Source: Oceanivirga miroungae
Lineage (GTDB): Bacteria > Fusobacteriota > Fusobacteriia > Fusobacteriales > Leptotrichiaceae
DNA length: 64,000 nt
Assembly (NCBI RefSeq): GCF_902505095.1
Contig: NZ_CABWIB010000001.1
Coordinates: 186,001 to 250,000 of the forward strand
Reading direction: 5' to 3'
Shown: positions 7,781 to 16,149 of the stretch, one piece after another
How the letters are laid out: each line of letters begins with the position of its first letter
Numbering within the stretch: position 1 is the stretch's first letter
Notes under the pieces: model-generated
What the model was told of the DNA's origin: nothing
The model's database searches: none
What the model saw: the letters and a program-made list of their open reading frames with translations, nothing else
Made by a program: the position numbers and the translations under genes

Positions 7781-7801
7781 TTACAGAAATGGATAAATTT
7801 T

Positions 7802-7833
7802 ATAAAATAAAAATAGCCGTTTTAACGACTATT
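7802..7833 (-). terminator. Terminator at the integrase 3' end
   Basis: On the minus strand AATAGTCGTT and AACGGCTATT (7812-7833) pair with one mismatch and are followed by TTTATTTT. The hairpin overlaps the integrase stop codon. Confidence 0.55.
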
Positions 7834-8236
7834 CCAATAGATCTACAGCATTTATAAATTCTGTTATTTCTTTATGTGTATATATCTTTTCTGTTATTTC
7901 ATAAGAACTATGTCCCATCATTTTTCTTATAGATGCTGTATTTGCATCAGCATTTGATAGTAGTGTTGCAAAAGTATGTCTTGTATCGTGTGGTAAATGA
8001 TTAAGACCAAGTGATAGCATTATATTACCAAATATTTCATTTAACTTACTGTATTTAATTTCTTTGTTATTTATTAATACTAATTTTCCTTTTTTCATAT
8101 CACCTATTCTATTTTTAATAAGAGGTAGTATTTTATTACTAATTGCTATATATCTATCTGTACCAGCTTCAGTTTTTCCACCACCAATTAATATTCTTTT
8201 TTCTAAATCTATATTTTCTTTATCAGAAATAAATTC
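7829..8236 (-). pseudogene. Tyrosine recombinase (integrase), 3' half only
   Basis: The open frame runs upstream past the first ATG (8098) to about 8236. It begins with EFISDKENIDLEKR, then GGGKTEAGTDRYIAISNK, then the conserved HDTRHTFATLL (Arg and His box), GHSSYEITEKIYTH (His/Tyr box with the catalytic Tyr). Only the C-terminal catalytic lobe, about 135 residues, is present. The N-terminal arm- and core-binding domains are replaced at about 8236 by an unrelated plus-strand gene fragment. Full-length relatives have about 350-400 residues. It is unlikely to be functional. Confidence 0.85.
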
Positions 8237-8396
8237 ATGGCAAGAATATGTATATGTATTTGATGGAGGAGAATGGTATGCCTGTGATGAGCCAAAAAAG
8301 ATATCTGAAAAAACACTATATGAAATATGTTGGAAACCAAGAAGCCTAGAAAAAGTAAAAAAAGATAAGAGTATAGAAAAAGAATTAGGTGATTAG
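8235..8396 (+). pseudogene. 3' remnant of an unknown gene fused to the integrase break
   Basis: From about 8238 the plus frame reads WQEYVYVFDGGEWYACDEPKK...EICWKPRSLEKVKKDK to the stop at 8396. Aromatic-rich strand-like sequence suggests a true protein end. Upstream of 8236 the same frame is only the antisense of the integrase. The next gene starts at the following base, so the two were probably coupled. The parent gene is not recognised. Confidence 0.45.
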
Positions 8397-9425
8397 TTGG
8401 ATAAATATAATTTAAAAAATGAAGATATTGAAAAGATAATTTCTGAAGCAAAAAAGTCTCTTTATTATAAAAAAGAAGATGTGATTCAAATTAATAGTTC
8501 AAATAAATTTATGGAGTATGCTAGGGATAAATTTAATCCTGAAAAAGATTTAACTATAATAGGGGTAAGTAATGATAATACCCCTTTATATATAAAGCAA
8601 TATAATAATGATACAAGAAGTTATAAAAGAATTTTAAAAGATTTATTAAATAAACATGCTAATAATTGTTTTGCTATTTATAATAATAAAAAAAAACTTA
8701 GTAAATTATATAGTGTCTTAGAAGTAGCAGAGATAAATGTTTTAGATAGAATATCATTTGAAAAGGTAAATGATAAATATAAATGTTATGTAGAGGAATC
8801 AAGAGAATATTTTGAAATAGATGAATTAGATGTAAAAAAAGAAAATATAGAAATTAAATCTAAAGAATATAAAATGAGTAATCTTTTAGAAGAAATTGTT
8901 AATAGAAATATTGAGGGTTCTTATTTTATTTTAGATAATGAATCTATAGAAAAAAATTTACAACTTAAATATCAAAATATAGATAGAGAAGTATTTGGAT
9001 TGATTATGCTTGATAAAAATAATAAGGTAATAAAATATACAGAACCTTTTGTAGGTACATTAGATAAAGCGTATGTATATATGAGAGAAGTTGTTAAAGA
9101 CATTATAAATACACAAGGAGTAAAAAATGTAGTTATGCATCATAATCATCCATCTGGTAATTTAAAAAGTTCAGATCATGATATTTCTATGACATTTAAA
9201 GTTGCGAAAGCATTAAGTAATTTAAACATTGGATTAGTAGACCATTTAATAATTAGTAAAAACGGCATAAATAAATTATCTAAAGAGATAGATGAAATAA
9301 ATTTTAATAAAATATATAAAAGTAATAAAGAAAATGAATTAGAAGAAATAACAGAAAGAAATTATGAAATATTTCCAAGAAGTAGAAATTTCATAGATGG
9401 AATAGTGATTGATAAAGAAAGGTGA
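8397..9425 (+). CDS. RadC/JAB-domain protein (MPN+ fold)
   Basis: 342 residues from TTG 8397. The C-terminal part (about residues 180-300) has the JAMM metalloprotease-like signature of RadC/DUF2466 proteins: VFGLIMLDKNNKVI, AYVYMREVVKDII, then HHNHPSGNLKSSDHD (H-x-H-x7-S-x2-D) and VDHLIIS. The N-terminal 180 residues are not recognised. Such JAB proteins are frequent on plasmids and conjugative elements; their biochemical role is unsettled. It continues directly from the gene remnant before it. Confidence 0.8.
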   Translation: MDKYNLKNEDIEKIISEAKKSLYYKKEDVIQINSSNKFMEYARDKFNPEKDLTIIGVSNDNTPLYIKQYNNDTRSYKRILKDLLNKHANNCFAIYNNKKKLSKLYSVLEVAEINVLDRISFEKVNDKYKCYVEESREYFEIDELDVKKENIEIKSKEYKMSNLLEEIVNRNIEGSYFILDNESIEKNLQLKYQNIDREVFGLIMLDKNNKVIKYTEPFVGTLDKAYVYMREVVKDIINTQGVKNVVMHHNHPSGNLKSSDHDISMTFKVAKALSNLNIGLVDHLIISKNGINKLSKEIDEINFNKIYKSNKENELEEITERNYEIFPRSRNFIDGIVIDKER

Positions 9426-9534
9426 AAATAAATGAATTAATTGATTTGTAGTAAAACAAAACAATATTATCGAAATTATAAATCATAGTATTTAATAAGA
9501 TTTTGCATGTTAAAGTCTGATATGAATCACTAAA

Positions 9535-9563
9535 TTGAAATATTATATAAAAAAATATATAAT
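9535..9563 (+). promoter_or_regulatory. Promoter before the alkylation-repair-like pseudogene
   Basis: TTGAAA (9535-9540), 17-base spacer, TATAAT (9558-9563). The surrounding 9426-9604 contains no other feature I can support. Confidence 0.5.
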
Positions 9564-9604
9564 GTTAGTGAATATTTATATAGAAAAATTTGAAACTGAA
9601 AGAG

Positions 9605-10195
9605 ATGGTTCATTTGAAAGAATATATTTTGAGTTTAGAAAAAGAATTCTCTTTGATAGAAAATGGCTTTAAATTGCAAGAAAAAAGAGCCTTTGTTGAT
9701 TATAAATCTAATAATAATGAGCATAGAAAAAAAATTGGCATTTTTAGATTATAAGTCCAATGTATATCAAGTTAGAATGTATAGCATATTTCTCTTTGGA
9801 TATTTATCATCAGATGAAGAAATTTTAATATTTATGAGAGATGAAGTTTCTAAAGACGATAATTGTAGAGTTCAAAAAGTATTAGCAAAGGCATTTGATG
9901 AATTTTGTAAGAAAATAGGATATGAAAATGCACTTTTGATTATTGATGAATGTTTACAAAATAGCAATCCAAATACAAGAAGATCAGTTACAAAGGGTTT
10001 GAGAATATGGACAAGTAGACCTTATTTCAAGGAAAATCCGAATGAAGCTATTGAAAGAATTATAAACTTAAAAGAAGATGAAAGCGAATATGTAAGAAAT
10101 TCCCAGAGTTGATAAAAATTGAACTTGATAGTTGGTATCTAGAAAGTAAAGAAATAAAACAAGTATACAAGCTGGCGAGTAAGTTGATTGAATAA
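9605..10195 (+). pseudogene. DNA alkylation repair (AlkD-like, HEAT-repeat) protein, broken
   Basis: Three frames read in order give a coherent HEAT-repeat protein: MVHLKEYILSLEKEF...EHRKK (9605-9735), then KLAFLDYKSNVYQVRMYSIFLFGYLS...IERIINLKEDESEYVRN (about 9728-10100), then KFPELIKIELDSWYLESKEIKQ...SKLIE (to 10195). The first shift lies in the A run at 9726-9733. The second is an apparent short deletion at about 10098, where family members continue before KFPELI. AlkD-like proteins remove bulky alkylated bases. This copy is not translatable as one protein. Confidence 0.65.
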
Positions 10196-10243
10196 TAACT
10201 TCAAGTTTCTTGGACTAACAATTTAATAAAAGATAATACAAGA

Positions 10244-10275
10244 ACAGTAAATTTGAAAAAGATTTACTGTTTTTT
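10244..10275 (+). terminator. Rho-independent terminator
   Basis: ACAGTAAAT (10244-10252) pairs with ATTTACTGT (10262-10270), followed by T6. It ends the alkylation-repair-like gene. Confidence 0.75.
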
Positions 10276-10323
10276 CATTGATAAAAATTAGAAATAGAGG
10301 AACAAGAAAATGAAAAACATAGA

Positions 10324-10614
10324 AGAAAAATATTTTATTGTGACGCAGGAACACCAACACAAAAACCATTTATAGAGAATATACATAGATTAGTTAGAAG
10401 AGTATATCCTAAAGGTACAAGTTTTGAAAATGTATCACAAAATGAATTGTATGATGTTGTAAGTAATATAAATAGTTTGAAAAAAGAAAAGTATAATAAT
10501 AAAACCCCTAACTAAATGTTTATTGAAAATTTTAATAAGTCTTTATTAAACAAATTATCGTTAAAGGAATGTAAATATCATGAAGTTGTTTTAAAGAAAA
10601 CAACTTGTGATTAG
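10324..10614 (+). pseudogene. IS30-family transposase, 3' fragment
   Basis: Translation gives RKIFYCDAGTPTQKPFIENI... and INSLKKEKYNNKTPN, closely matching the C-terminal quarter of the intact IS30 transposase at 43611-44810, including the last catalytic Glu in FIEN. A TAA at 10513 interrupts it and the N-terminal three quarters are missing. Confidence 0.85.
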
Positions 10615-10802
10615 ATTATAAATTATTAGTAGAAAAAAATCAAATTTTAATGTGTAAGTGGTGCAAATCAAATTTAAATCTGCAAATAAAAATATTTGAT
10701 TTTTTAAAAAATGAGAGGTATAAATTTAATGAGGAGTATATGTTTTTATAATAATATGCTCGTTAAATATGTTTTATAATTAATTATACAAGGAGAAATA
10801 AA

Positions 10803-11522
10803 ATGGACTCGATTAGATTAAAAAATGTTACAAAAATATATGGGGATTTTTGTGCAATAAATAATTTGTCTTTTAATATAAAAAAAGGTGATATTGTTGG
10901 GATAGTTGGTGCAAATGGTGCAGGGAAAACAACTTTGTTAGAAATGATGATGGGAATAAGAAAACCAACAAAAGGGAAAATAGAATTACTAGGAATTGAT
11001 TTTAAAAATAATTCTAAAAAAGTTAAAAATAATATAGGGGTTTTATTACAAGAACAATGTGTATATAAAGATGCTAAAATTATTGAATTATTTAATTTTT
11101 TTCATGATTTATACCCATTTTCATTAAATGTTGAAGAAGTTATAGAAATTGTAAATTTAGGTAAATATATAAATGTAAAATTCAAAAATTTATCTGGTGG
11201 ATTAAAACAAAGGACTTTATTAGGTTTAGCAATAATAAATAATCCTGAAATTATTTTTTTAGATGAACCAACTACAGGTTTAGATCCAGATGCAAGGAGA
11301 GCTTTATGGAAATCAATACTTAAGTTTAAAAAAGAAAATAAAACAATTATATTATCATCACATTATATGGATGAAGTGCAAAAATATTGTGATGAAGTAA
11401 TTATAATAAAAAATGGGAATATAGTAAAAAAAGATAAGCCTATTAATTTAATAAATTCTGTAGTTAAAGCAAAAACTTTAGAAGATGCATATTTTTATTA
11501 TGCAATGGGAGAGGAGTTATAA
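10803..11522 (+). CDS. ABC-2 type transporter, ATP-binding protein
   Basis: 239 residues with all ABC motifs: Walker A GANGAGKTT (about 36-44), Q-loop near residue 83 (LLQEQ), signature LSGGLKQR (about 131), Walker B IIFLDEPTTGLD and the switch His in ILSSHYMDE. The start has AAGGAG 7 bases upstream. The permease begins 3 bases after the stop. Together they form a drug- or bacteriocin-export type half-size ABC exporter on the cytoplasmic membrane. The substrate is unknown. The region before it (10615-10802) shows no gene. Confidence 0.92.
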   Translation: MDSIRLKNVTKIYGDFCAINNLSFNIKKGDIVGIVGANGAGKTTLLEMMMGIRKPTKGKIELLGIDFKNNSKKVKNNIGVLLQEQCVYKDAKIIELFNFFHDLYPFSLNVEEVIEIVNLGKYINVKFKNLSGGLKQRTLLGLAIINNPEIIFLDEPTTGLDPDARRALWKSILKFKKENKTIILSSHYMDEVQKYCDEVIIIKNGNIVKKDKPINLINSVVKAKTLEDAYFYYAMGEEL

Positions 11523-11525
11523 TAT

Positions 11526-12272
11526 ATGAATAAATCAATTTTAGCGTATTTAAAGATAGAAATAAAATTATTTTTTAGAGAACCATTACAAATCGTTTTC
11601 TCGTTTTTCTTTCCTGCAGTGATGTTTGCAATATTTGCATCAGTTTTTTCTGGAAATTTATCAAATAGTAAGGATTATTTTGCAGTATATATACCAGGAT
11701 ATTTCACAACAGTTATATATATTGTAGCTACCTTTATGATTGGTTATAGAATGGTTGAAGATAAAGCTTCAGGTATATATAAAAGGTTAAAAGTGACTCC
11801 ATTTAGTATGAAGGATATTTATAAATCTATGATTATAAAATCATTTATATTATGTACAATTGGGGTAATAGAAATATTAATATTATCAAAGTATTTATAT
11901 AAGGTATCTTTAACATCATATTGGATACAATTTATAATATCCTTTATAATAGCTAATATATTTGCTGTCGCAGCAGGATTTGTAATATTTTCATTATGTT
12001 CTAATGGGAAACAAGCGATGAGTTTAATAATTATTACATTTTATCCACTTATGATGTTAGGTGATAATGCATTTCCTTTAAAAATGATGCCTATATTTCT
12101 TCAAAAGATTGCACCAATTATAAATCCATTATATCATTTAAATCAAATTATGAGGGCTTCTTGGAAAGGAAATTTATTTGAAACAAAAACAAGTTTAATT
12201 TATATTACAATTACAATATTATTATTTTGTTATATATCATATAAATATGATAGAAATATAGATAATTTTTAA
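11526..12272 (+). CDS. ABC-2 type transporter permease
   Basis: 248 residues with six hydrophobic segments (about residues 20-42, 55-78, 104-124, 135-160, 165-190 and 223-243) and the ABC-2 permease signature RMVEDKASGIYKRLKVTPFS after TM2. Partner of the ATPase just upstream, in the order usual for two-gene export operons. A remnant of an IS3-family end begins 3 bases after its stop, so the operon boundary was shaped by an insertion. No immunity or peptide gene adjoins it. Confidence 0.9.
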   Translation: MNKSILAYLKIEIKLFFREPLQIVFSFFFPAVMFAIFASVFSGNLSNSKDYFAVYIPGYFTTVIYIVATFMIGYRMVEDKASGIYKRLKVTPFSMKDIYKSMIIKSFILCTIGVIEILILSKYLYKVSLTSYWIQFIISFIIANIFAVAAGFVIFSLCSNGKQAMSLIIITFYPLMMLGDNAFPLKMMPIFLQKIAPIINPLYHLNQIMRASWKGNLFETKTSLIYITITILLFCYISYKYDRNIDNF

Positions 12273-12275
12273 TAT

Positions 12276-12312
12276 AAGAACATATACCAGTAAACTAGAT
12301 AAAAAAATGAAA
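12276..12312 (+). mobile_element. Solo terminal repeat of the IS3-family element
   Basis: AAGAACATATACCAGTAAAC followed by TAGATAAAAAAATG is a diverged copy of the left terminal repeat at 5911. No transposase sequence follows. The region 12313-12518 contains no supported gene. Confidence 0.65.
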
Positions 12313-12518
12313 AGAATTTTAAAAAGTATAGATTTAGAAAAATAAATATTAGTAATAGATAAGAAAAAGTAATATTAAATGTAGCAGATGTAGGATCAAG
12401 ATTTATACTTTATGTTATAATGATGATTAATTAATTATTGCTAAAATAATAGATGGAAAACAAATGAAAGTAAACTATATTAATAGGAGGTATGAAGTGA
12501 TAATAAGAGGAGATTTGT

Positions 12519-13283
12519 ATGGAAATAAATGATTTATTTTTAAAAATAGATCCGAATGATTGGGAATTATTTGCAGAAGATTTTTTTAGTAATTTTGGAT
12601 ATAAAATATTGTCAAGAGCAGCAGTAGGTCAAGATGGAGGTAAAGATTTAATTATAGAAAAAGATGGTGATAAAATTTTGGTTAGTTGTAAAAGATATTC
12701 TAAATCTGTTGGTTTAAAAGATGAGATTAATATAATAGATAGAATGGAACAACATGATTGTAATGTTTTCTTAGGATTTTATTCATCAAATGTATCACAA
12801 GGTTTACACGATAGAATTAATAGTATGAATTCCAATAATAGGCAAATTAACTATTTAAACGGTTCAAATATTTATGATTATATGAAAAAAATGCCAGCAG
12901 ATGTTTTAGAAAAATATTTTGAAGAACCTCATAAACTTTCAAAAGAGTTTGGTGAAATATTTAGTAATGCTGAATTATTATGTGAAGGGTGCCATGGTAA
13001 TATATTAGAAGTTAATATGAGATATTCATCTGAAATTGGATTTGATATTAATTATGATGAAAAAGAAATAAAAATTTTATGGGGTCATAAAAAATGTATT
13101 CCAAAATTATCTTTAAGTTTAACTATTACTGAATTAATGTATACAGAAGAAAGGCAGAAATTTGATGAGTACATAAAATCGTTACTAGATGATGGATTTA
13201 AAGTTGATTATTCAAAATTATATAAAATAAAAAGAGAATTTGAAAAAATTCAAATCCCACCTTATTGGGGAACATATATATAA
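12519..13283 (+). CDS. Mrr-like PD-(D/E)xK restriction endonuclease
   Basis: 254 residues. The N-terminus has the restriction-endonuclease-like core: WELFAEDFFSNFGYKI, then GQDGGKDLIIEKDGD and ILVSCKRYSKSVG, giving the Asp (about D43) and the Cys-Lys (57-58) of an Mrr-type active site, with Glu20 as helix acid. Mrr-type enzymes cut modified or foreign DNA. The C-terminal half has CEGC at about 153-156 and HKKC near 191-194, a possible zinc ribbon. AGAGGAG precedes the ATG. A PIN-domain gene follows within 20 bases, suggesting a two-gene defence module. The target is unknown. Confidence 0.75.
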   Translation: MEINDLFLKIDPNDWELFAEDFFSNFGYKILSRAAVGQDGGKDLIIEKDGDKILVSCKRYSKSVGLKDEINIIDRMEQHDCNVFLGFYSSNVSQGLHDRINSMNSNNRQINYLNGSNIYDYMKKMPADVLEKYFEEPHKLSKEFGEIFSNAELLCEGCHGNILEVNMRYSSEIGFDINYDEKEIKILWGHKKCIPKLSLSLTITELMYTEERQKFDEYIKSLLDDGFKVDYSKLYKIKREFEKIQIPPYWGTYI

Positions 13284-13301
13284 AATTATAAAATAGGGGG
13301 T

Positions 13302-13909
13302 TTATTTATAGATACAAATATATGGTTATCTTTATATCATTTATCTTCAAATGATTTAGAACAATTTAAAAAAATAAAAGAATTATATTCTAAAAAATAA
13401 AGTTAATAATAACAAGTCAAGTGTATAATGAATTTTATAGAAATAGAGAATCTAAAATAAATGATGCATTGTCAAAATTTAAATACCAAAAAATCCAATT
13501 TCCTAATTTTATAAAAAGTTACGAAAATGAATATTTTGAAATAAAAAAAATATCTAATGAATTAGAAGAAAAAATGAAAAACATAACGGAAAAGGTTAAG
13601 TTGGAAATTAATAATTTTAAAATACCAGTTGATGAAATTTTACTAAATTTTTTTGATAGTGATAGAATAGAAGTTATCGATGATTATATAATTGATAAAG
13701 CAATTAGAAGGTTTGATTTAGGGAATCCTCCAGGGAAGGATAAAAGTTATGGAGATGCAATAAATTGGGTATATTTATTAAAAAAAATTCCTGTAGAGAA
13801 TAATTTATATTTTATAAGTGATGACAAAGATTTTGCATCTTTAGTTGATAAAAATAAGTTTAGTGTTTTTTTATCTAACGAATGGGAAAAAGAAAAAAAT
13901 AAAAAGTAA
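13302..13909 (+). pseudogene. PIN-domain (DUF4935-like) protein with a one-base frameshift
   Basis: Frame 1 reads LFIDTNIWLSLYHLSSNDLEQ...ELYSKK and stops at 13398. The next frame continues LIITSQVYNEFYRNRESK...LGNPPGKDKSYGDAINWVYLL...FISDDKDF. Together this is a complete DUF4935-type PIN domain with the expected acids (FIDTN, GDAINW, SDDKDF). Adding one A to the run AAAAAA at 13393-13398 restores the frame. There is also no clear ATG/GTG/TTG at the right spacing from the AGGGGG at 13295-13300; ATA 13308 is the best placed codon. PIN domains are ribonucleases; this may have partnered the Mrr-like nuclease. Confidence 0.7.
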
Positions 13910-13998
13910 ATCTTTGATAATTTGAAAAAAACTTTAAAAATGTTAAAATATATATAAGTTTTGTAGAAGGAGAATTAAAGATATATACAATTTAAAGA

Positions 13999-14185
13999 GT
14001 TATGATTATCTTACGTTGAATAACGTCAGACGATGTTGAATCACAAAAATTTTTAAAAATTTTTTCAAAAAAAATTAAATAAAAAATAAAAAAAATTAAA
14101 AAAACTTAAATGAGATTGCCTACACGTTGCCTACAACTTGTTGAAAGTATTGGGTTACAGAGTAATCTTTCCAGTCAAAGAGATA
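13999..14185. repeat. Attachment-like direct repeat, copy 1
   Basis: Shares its whole layout with 22829-22979 (continued at 24497-24522): TTGAATAAYGTCAGACGATG, an A-rich tract, then two spaced TGCCTACA/TACCTACA boxes, TTGAAAGTATTGG, TACAGAG and CTTTCCAGTCAAAGAG. The boxes resemble the 11-bp repeats next to the integrase at 7715. It contains no supported gene. Confidence 0.65.
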
Positions 14186-14230
14186 GTTTTTTCTACGATT
14201 TATTACAGAAATATATTATTTTGTATAATA

Positions 14231-14322
14231 AGAATAAGCCTTATAAACCAAAAGTTTATAGGGCTTTTGTTTTATGTATAGTTTTAGATAAAGTTGTTTT
14301 GGACATTTCTAATTTCTATTTC
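14231..14322. repeat. Dispersed repeat with an embedded terminator, copy 1
   Basis: About 85 bp shared with 30783-30872. It holds a hairpin AAGCCTTATAAAC / GTTTATAGGGCTT followed by T4 (14236-14268), then TTGTTTTGGACATTT and a TAATTTC motif. The last part also occurs at 21791. It looks like the end of an insertion element that I cannot name. Confidence 0.55.
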
Positions 14323-14674
14323 CATAATCAAAAATTGAACTTAAGGTATTTCAATGGTATAATAAGGCTATAAAAGAAAGTGAGATTATGATTGTATATT
14401 TAGTTTTTTAAAACTATAGAATACTCTTTAGATAAAAATAAAGAATAAAATTAATAATGAAAATATCAGAAAATATTAATTAATGTTTTTGTTAATATAA
14501 AAGTGAAAGGTTTTAATAACATTTTGTTAATATAAAAATGAAATATATTGTATAATATTACTTTAATAAACTAATAAGACTAACTATTAAAAGTCAATAA
14601 TAAAATTTAAATAATTATCTTAAAATTTATGCACAACAAAAATAACTATACTAATATAGAATTTTTTGAAATAT

Positions 14675-15847
14675 TTATTTTAGTTCTACATAAGGTTCAT
14701 TCTTTTTTAGAACAGCATAAATAATATGGCACATTTTACGAGCAACAGCATTAACAGCTACTAAATGATGTTTACCTTCAGAACGTTTTTTATCATAAAA
14801 CTCTTTGAAAACAGTATCGTTAGTACATGCAATAAATGCAGCTTGAAATAAGGCTTTTCTTAGGTGTGTTGAGCCACGTTTACTTAAATGTCCATTTGTA
14901 CCGTTAGATTCTCCTGATTGGGTAACAGTTGAATCTAAACCAGCATAAGCAACAATTTTCTTATCACTAGAAAATTTGTTAATATCACCTAATTCTGCAA
15001 GTATGGTAGCACCTGTTACAGGTCCTATACCAGGAATTGTTAGAATTGGAGTATTTAGGTCTTTGACTATTGACTCTATTTCAGATTCAAGAAGATCAAT
15101 TTGTTCTTCAATAACTTTAATTTGTTCAATTAAACATTTAATTTGAATAGAGTAAGAATCAAGAGCAAAATTAATACCAAAGGAAGTTTTAGCTGCTTTT
15201 TTTAGATTGTTTAATTTTACTTTCGCAGAATTTTTAAGAGTAACATTTTTCAATACTTTTTTAAAATCGTTTGCTTTAAGTTTTTTAAAGTCTTCTGCAG
15301 TATTAAAATTAAGAAGTATTTCTTTAGAAGTTTGTCCAAAAATATCACTAAAATGTGATGAATATTCAGGGAATACTTGATCTAAGTTAGCTATAATTTT
15401 TCTTTTTAAATCACTTGTTTGCTCAATTAAATAATGTCTAAATCTAGTCATATTACGTAGATTTAAGTATTTTTCATCAGCAAGTGAAGTTGTTTCAAAA
15501 TTGCCGTATCTAATAAAATCAGCAATCATAATAGAATCGATAATATCTGTTTTACGTTTTCTGATTTCAGTAGCACGACGCCAACCATCAGTTTGAATAG
15601 GGTTAATTACAATAATATTAAAACCTTTTTCTATTAGATATGAATATACTGATAGCCAATAATGACCAGTAGCTTCCATACCTACTAGAATATCATTTAT
15701 TGAATATTTTTCTAATTTTTCAATTAAAGAATCAGTACCTTTAATAGAATTGGAAAAAGAATGAGCTTTAAAGATTGTATTACCATTATCATCAAGCAAT
15801 GAAGCAACATGAGTATTTTTAGCAATATCAATACCTAAATAAAACAT
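14675..15847 (-). CDS. IS110-family transposase (DEDD recombinase)
   Basis: I use ATG 15847 (FYLGIDIAKNTHVASL) because GGTAGGTGA lies 5-10 bases upstream; a GTG/ATG 15 bases earlier is less likely. The N-terminal RuvC-like domain has the acids in GIDIAK, GMEATGHYW and KRKTDIIDSIMIADF. The C-terminal Transposase_20 domain has LTIPGIGPVTGATILAELGD and the catalytic-Ser region GSTHLRKALFQAAF. At 390 residues it is full length. IS110 enzymes use a non-coding bridge RNA to pick target and donor DNA. The element has no terminal inverted repeats. It looks intact. Confidence 0.92.
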   Translation of the reverse strand: MFYLGIDIAKNTHVASLLDDNGNTIFKAHSFSNSIKGTDSLIEKLEKYSINDILVGMEATGHYWLSVYSYLIEKGFNIIVINPIQTDGWRRATEIRKRKTDIIDSIMIADFIRYGNFETTSLADEKYLNLRNMTRFRHYLIEQTSDLKRKIIANLDQVFPEYSSHFSDIFGQTSKEILLNFNTAEDFKKLKANDFKKVLKNVTLKNSAKVKLNNLKKAAKTSFGINFALDSYSIQIKCLIEQIKVIEEQIDLLESEIESIVKDLNTPILTIPGIGPVTGATILAELGDINKFSSDKKIVAYAGLDSTVTQSGESNGTNGHLSKRGSTHLRKALFQAAFIACTNDTVFKEFYDKKRSEGKHHLVAVNAVARKMCHIIYAVLKKNEPYVELK

Positions 15848-16040
15848 AAAATCACCTACCATTAATATATTTATAGATAGAAGTCCTCAAAGGCTGATAA
15901 AAGTCACTACCTTGTTCTAAATGCGAAGTACACTAATATGTCAACATCTAACTAATTCGTAAACACTTTATCAGAAGAGGCATCACTCTTAATAAACGAA
16001 GTCAAGCTACAAGGAGTAAACGATGTCACTCTATCTAATT
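15848..16040 (-). ncRNA. Candidate IS110 bridge RNA region
   Basis: About 190 non-coding bases sit directly upstream of the transposase, whereas the downstream side has only about 30, the layout of the IS110 group in which the bridge RNA is made from the left end. The base composition is richer in G+C than the surroundings and contains hairpins such as AAGAG-TGATGC-CTCTT. Repeated AGTGAC (near 16030 and 15910, minus strand) may mark the ends. The guide loops were not resolved. Confidence 0.5.
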
Positions 16041-16149
16041 AAGTATATTATATATATAAAACAATATATAAACAATATTATATAAATAAAATTTAACATA
16101 TAGATTATCTAATTTTAGATAACTATATTATACAAGGAGTTAAGGTAAT

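Noticed and set aside
7711-7790. CRISPR array
   Set aside because: The 11-bp units are contiguous, without spacers.
9663-10112. A normal gene starting at 9663
   Set aside because: Its first 20 residues do not fit the family; the true N-terminus is in another frame from 9605 and the C-terminus in a third frame.
14110-14373. An 87-codon plus-strand frame
   Set aside because: It runs across the attachment-like repeat and a terminator, has no ribosome binding site and encodes no recognisable protein.
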